DNA from: Perca fluviatilis
Taxonomy: Eukaryota > Chordata > Actinopteri > Perciformes > Percidae
Assembly: GCF_010015445.1 (NCBI RefSeq)
Contig: NC_053127.1
Coordinates: 28,847,215 to 28,911,214 of the forward strand
Direction of reading: 5' to 3'
DNA length: 64,000 nt
The translations under genes were made by a program, and so were the position numbers. The notes below the pieces were generated by a model. That model saw only the letters and a program-made list of their open reading frames with translations, was not told the DNA's origin and searched no databases. Of the stretch, positions 62,856 through 64,000 are shown piece after piece (the first letter of the stretch is position 1; each line of letters starts with the position of its first letter).

Positions 62856-63044
62856 TTAAATCGAATGACACATGTTGCAGCGCAGTGTTTCCATTTCAGC
62901 TCAGTGTTTGAGTCTTTACAGCGTATTGCCCTTATTTACTGTCGCGTTTCTATCCACACATGCACACACACACCTGGTGCACACTATGTTGAGTTTTAGT
63001 ATTTTTCAAAATCGGCCGTTACAATCTTCAATTGAAACCTTAAA

Positions 63045-64000
63045 GGAATATTTCACCGCTGGAAAGCTGAATATATCTTTAAATTGGGTCACTTATGTAG
63101 TAGAAATGTGAAAAAAAAATTGAAATTGGTGCCTTCTAGGCCGAGAAAAGCCAGAAAATGTGTTTTGGTCTTATATGGATGAAAAACACCAAATCCCAGA
63201 ATGCACCTGCTTCGTTGCTTTGAGTCCACTCCCAAGCCACGCCTACCGCTTGACAGACCGACAGAGGCATTCAACTCAACTCAAGCGTGTTTTATTGTCA
63301 TTTCAACCATATACACGAAACAACGTTTCATCGTGACTCAAGTGGTGTTACACATTTAACATATATAAAAACGACATTATATAAAAACAGGCTACATTTA
63401 GTACACACACTTTATAGGCTCCGTAAAGTTCAGCTAACGCATACTAGCATTAGCGCTTGGTGGGCTATAAACACAGCCGTGAATTAGTGTGTAATGTAGA
63501 ATGGTCGGCATTTAACAGTCACAAACTCCACCAGCAGTTAGCAGTTAAATGGATACAAATCACCACATTTCTGCACCACTCTGTGTTAACACAGCCCACC
63601 TCTTTTACCTGGCGACAGAGCATCTCTAGCTCGGAGGGCTAGCAGGCCTGGTAGCTGGACAGTCCGGTACACTATTCAGGCATGTTTCCACAACAAAAAC
63701 ACAACAGTCTCTGAACTCACGTTGGGAGTGTCGTTGAAGTTGGATGTAGTCCAGTTTGTGGTCTAAATGAGCGGACACTTGCAAGCAGGATCCGTAAAGT
63801 TCAGCTAACGCATACTAGCATTGGTGTAGCTAAACACAGAGTATAAACACAGGCGTGAATTAGCGTGGAATGTCGAATGGTCGGCATTTAACAGTCACAA
63901 GCTCCACCAGCAGTTAGCAGTAGCTAGTTGGATTTTATTTCTACACCAGTCCACCTCCACGGGCCGGCGAGGGCAGCCTGGTAGCTAGATAGTCCCGGTT
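63045..64000. repeat. Dispersed repeat with an internal direct duplication
   Basis: Begins AAAGGAATATTTCACCGCTG after TTA and carries two copies of a block of about 130 bp (63421-63547 and 63792-63922), starting CCGTAAAGTTCAGCTAACGC. It runs off the window. Confidence 0.6.

Larger units (their letters stand above)
62176..64000 (+). other. Start of a vmp1 intron, repeat-filled
   Basis: No further vmp1 exon was found before the window ends. It contains a hAT-like end near 62286, a TTAA-flanked element (62495-62855) and a repeat with an internal duplication (63045-64000). Confidence 0.7.

Overview
The window is vertebrate nuclear DNA, most likely from a spiny-rayed (percomorph-type) teleost fish. 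The evidence is GT-AG introns, a clathrin heavy chain almost identical to the mammalian one, very long (GT)n/(CA)n arrays, tRNA-derived SINEs, and many short non-autonomous DNA transposons of types common in fish. No prokaryotic gene, CRISPR array or intact virus is visible.

Three protein genes account for the coding content. (1) Clathrin heavy chain (cltc; a/b paralogue not resolved) on + runs from 1630 to 25670. It enters from the left with its first two exons (human residues 1-83) outside the window. Twenty-eight constitutive coding exons plus one 21-nt candidate alternative microexon can be placed; every constitutive join keeps frame and the reconstructed part is 1595 residues. A likely poly(A) signal lies at 26930. 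(2) ptrh2 (peptidyl-tRNA hydrolase 2/Bit1) on - at 29223-29738 has one coding exon and a 5' UTR intron. (3) vmp1 (vacuole membrane protein 1) on + has its first six coding exons at 36483-62175 and runs off the right edge. The order cltc> <ptrh2 vmp1> matches the human 17q23 block as I remember it, where PTRH2 and VMP1 start head to head. The ptrh2 first exon near 30565-30640 is therefore the likely shared promoter, though vmp1 exon 1 was not located.

Layout: 1-26960 cltc and its 3' UTR; 26960-28870 tail-to-tail spacer; 28870-30640 ptrh2; 30640-36462 upstream and 5' intron of vmp1; 36463-64000 vmp1 with introns of 5.2, 1.5, 13.9 and 4.0 kb and a partial last one. Most introns and spacers are repeat material. 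I delimited hAT-like elements with perfect 8-bp duplications (13702-14723, 25051-25428, 52984-54016), TTAA-flanked elements (7010-7634, 62495-62855), Harbinger-like elements with TWA duplications (12401-13105, 33913-34035), two related SINEs with target duplications (31991-32192, 61831-62006), an L1-type LINE relic near 46069, and a dozen long dinucleotide arrays.

Membrane traffic links two of the genes. Clathrin heavy chain forms the coat triskelion; VMP1 is an ER scramblase needed for autophagosome and lipoprotein formation. PTRH2 is a mitochondrial-anchored hydrolase. Nothing suggests a functional operon-like unit; their proximity is old synteny. The most interesting single item is the 21-nt in-frame exon at 20863-20883, which corresponds in size and position to the muscle-regulated clathrin exon described in mammals.
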